A stretch of 8,574 nt of DNA from an uncultured beta proteobacterium (GTDB lineage Bacteria > Pseudomonadota > Gammaproteobacteria > Burkholderiales > Rhodocyclaceae). Location of the stretch: positions 1 through 8,574 of the forward strand of contig CAIZHL010000299.1 of assembly GCA_903932755.1 (NCBI GenBank). Direction: 5' to 3'. The position numbers were made by a program, and so were the translations under genes. This document shows positions 6,977-8,574 of the stretch, one piece after another. Numbering within the stretch: position 1 is the stretch's first letter; each line of letters begins with the position of its first letter. Under the pieces are notes generated by a model. It was not told where the DNA came from. It saw only the letters and a list, made by a program, of their open reading frames with translations, and did no database searches.

Positions 6977-8574
6977 TCAATACTTGACGCGGGCAAAGTA
7001 GGTCTTCTGCGCGGCGTCGAGCGCCTGGCGCAGCGTGAAAATGCCCATGTCGGCCAAGAGCGGAATCATCTTGAGGAAGACTTCGCCGGTGACAAAGGCG
7101 TCGCCCAGCGCCGTGTGGCGACCGATGACGTTGATGCCCAGCCTCTCCGCAATGCTTTCCAGGCGATGCGACTCCTGGTTGGGGTGGATCACCGCAGAGA
7201 GCAACAGGGTGTCGAGCACGGGCTGGGTGAAGCGCACGCCGAGGCTGTCTTCCTTCAACTGGAAAAAACGCATGTCGAAGGCGGCATTGTGCGCCACCAG
7301 CACGGTATCGGCGCAAAACTCGTGGAAGGCCGGCAGCACCACGTCAAGCTGCGGCTGGCCGTTGACCATCGCCTCGGTGATGCCGTGGATCGGGATGCCT
7401 TCGGGTTTGAGCGGAATCACCGGATCGACCAGCTGATCGAAGATTTCCTGGCGCAGCAGGCGGTTGTTCACGATGCGCACGGCGCCCATCTGGATGATCT
7501 CGTCGCCCTCCGAGGGTTGCAGGCCCGTGGTCTCCGTGTCGAACACCGAGTAGGTCAGTTCGGAGAGTTTGCGATCGACATCGATGCCCGAACCTTCGGC
7601 ATCGCGGGCGGCAAACAGGTCGAAGTCGTAGTACTCGGGACGGCTGTCGCTGTGCAGGTGCTGAGCCTGGTCGGCCACCGCCGCGTCGGGCATCACTGCT
7701 GCCGGCAGCACGATGCGGAAAAAGGCGTTGTGCGCCGCCTTGTCGCGCTGGTACCAGATCTCCGCGCCATGCCGATCGATGACATCGCGCAGCGTCAGGG
7801 GGCTGACCTCGGCACCAACACTCATCGGCTCCAGCTCCCATGTATAGAGGGTCTCGGAGGATGCCGAGGTGCCCGACCAGATCAGGTCGACAAAAACCAT
7901 CTTGCCTTCTGTGGCCAGGCGCAGGCGCAATTCTCTAATTTCGTAGTGATCCTGCAGGCGCGAAGCAAGAAATGTTATGGCCTGGATCAGGGCGAAGCTG
8001 TCCACCCGCATCCACAGGCCGGCGTCCTGCTCTTCGTGCTTGATCGGCAAGCGCAGTTTGTCCTCGATGCGCCGCGCGGCCGCGGCCAGGATGTCGACCG
8101 CGAGAACGTCCTCCAGCGGCCAGCGGGTTTTCAGGGCGTCCGCGAAGCGGTTCATGGTGGCTTCGAGCTTGCCGCTCATGGCCGCCACTTCGTCGTCGAT
8201 GACGCGGGTGAAGCGCTCGCGGTAATCCGCTTCCATCTCCGGCGAACCGATCAGGGTCTCCACCGCGGCGCGGATGTTGCCCAGCGCCGCCCGGTTGCCG
8301 TCGGTGAGCGACTGCAAGACCTGGTCGCGCTCCGCCTCGCGCTCGAAATTGCGCGTGATGTTCTCGATGGTCAGCACGTAGCCGGTGACGTGCAGTTCCG
8401 CGCCGAGCGCGTTGTCCACGGCTTTTTCATGGGCAGGCGCAGCCTGACCACCAACTTCCTCGCCCCCCTCCCCGGGAGGGGGGGCGGAGGCGGGGTTTCG
8501 CAAAGCACTGCTTTGCGCCGCCGTAGCCGGGCCGCTGTGCAAAGCGGCCCGTGGATCGGGGGGGAGGCTGTCCA
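6977..8574 (-). CDS. DnaQ-like 3'-5' exonuclease with PAS-like and degenerate kinase core (5' end missing)
   Basis: The last roughly 531 residues of a large protein are present, and the frame is open to the window edge. Domain order is: a repeat-encoded low-complexity segment (8572 to about 8445), a PAS-like end with HVTGYVLTIENITR, a histidine-kinase-like core lacking its catalytic residues, and a C-terminal DEDDh exonuclease (about the last 195 residues). The exonuclease motifs are complete: FDTETTG (ExoI Asp/Glu), IPIHGIT, VAHNAAFDMRFF (ExoII Asp), and GRHTALGDAF (ExoIII His and Asp). Proofreading-type hydrolysis of 3' ends, or of small nucleic acids, is therefore expected. In the kinase-like core the phospho-acceptor helix reads SLTDGNRAALGNIRAAVETL with no His, and the ATP lid and N box are not recognisable. 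The protein is much larger than DnaQ epsilon and is unlikely to be the replicative subunit. The real start lies outside the window. Confidence 0.88.
   Translation of the reverse strand, partial: DSLPPDPRAALHSGPATAAQSSALRNPASAPPPGEGGEEVGGQAAPAHEKAVDNALGAELHVTGYVLTIENITRNFEREAERDQVLQSLTDGNRAALGNIRAAVETLIGSPEMEADYRERFTRVIDDEVAAMSGKLEATMNRFADALKTRWPLEDVLAVDILAAAARRIEDKLRLPIKHEEQDAGLWMRVDSFALIQAITFLASRLQDHYEIRELRLRLATEGKMVFVDLIWSGTSASSETLYTWELEPMSVGAEVSPLTLRDVIDRHGAEIWYQRDKAAHNAFFRIVLPAAVMPDAAVADQAQHLHSDSRPEYYDFDLFAARDAEGSGIDVDRKLSELTYSVFDTETTGLQPSEGDEIIQMGAVRIVNNRLLRQEIFDQLVDPVIPLKPEGIPIHGITEAMVNGQPQLDVVLPAFHEFCADTVLVAHNAAFDMRFFQLKEDSLGVRFTQPVLDTLLLSAVIHPNQESHRLESIAERLGINVIGRHTALGDAFVTGEVFLKMIPLLADMGIFTLRQALDAAQKTYFARVKY
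8460..8571. repeat. Palindrome-rich G/C repeat element read in frame
   Basis: About 110 bases contain three consecutive hairpin-forming palindromes. The first is a C-run/G-run palindrome at 8463-8483 (arms of 10 around C8473). The second is at 8499-8517 (CGCAAAGC, ACT loop, GCTTTGCG). The third is at 8528-8551 (CGGGCCGCT, six-nt loop, AGCGGCCCG). The outer edges carry loosely inverted C/G runs (CCTCGCCCCCC at 8458-8468 and GGGGGGGAGG at 8558-8567). Composition is unlike the flanking coding DNA. The structure resembles dispersed extragenic palindromic repeats, yet it is open in the exonuclease frame. Only one copy is in the window, so repetition in the genome is inferred from structure alone. 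The right boundary is not seen. Confidence 0.6.

Noticed and set aside
6977..8574. The exonuclease as the replicative DNA polymerase III epsilon subunit (dnaQ)
   Set aside because: The long PAS/pseudo-kinase N-terminal part and the DUF294 neighbours do not fit dnaQ, which is short and commonly next to rnhA.

Overview
The window is high-GC bacterial chromosomal DNA. Its protein families and gene style suggest a betaproteobacterium, perhaps of the Rhodocyclaceae type; this is an inference from family resemblance, not from a marker gene. Every credible gene lies on the minus strand, so the window reads from right to left. It is densely coded, with no stretch of 300 bases lacking a gene. No tRNA, rRNA, CRISPR array, transposase or phage gene was seen.

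Right part (about 8574 to 4008): a tight three-gene cluster. First comes the 3' part of a large DnaQ-like (DEDDh) 3'-5' exonuclease, preceded in the same chain by a PAS-like end and a degenerate histidine-kinase-like core. Two nt later comes a short DUF294-type nucleotidyltransferase. After 15 nt follows a long paralogue carrying cyclic-nucleotide-binding-like, twin CBS, nucleotidyltransferase and DUF294 C-terminal regions. A divergent FeoB-family GTPase/permease (4011-1969) overlaps the long nucleotidyltransferase by GTGA and probably belongs to the same transcript.

Left part (1876 to 1): small co-oriented genes with short gaps. These are a stand-alone CZB (chemoreceptor zinc-binding) protein, a MaoC-type (R)-enoyl-CoA hydratase, an Hsp15-type S4 RNA-binding protein, and the 5' third of rmuC. 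The rmuC homology stops abruptly near base 99. The remaining bases read in another frame as a piece of an NAD(P)-binding/epimerase-like protein.

Both ends of the window are odd. The left end is a gene-gene junction inside rmuC. The right end lies in a palindrome-rich G/C repeat that is read in frame as part of the exonuclease. This fits a contig bounded by repeats or a misjoin, but real rearrangements are possible.

The most interesting biology is the exonuclease, twin nucleotidyltransferase and atypical FeoB cluster. It looks like an intracellular sensory module (PAS, pseudo-kinase, cNMP-like and CBS domains) whose outputs are nucleic-acid or nucleotide-handling enzymes, linked by translational coupling to a metal transporter. 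That functional link is inferred from layout only.
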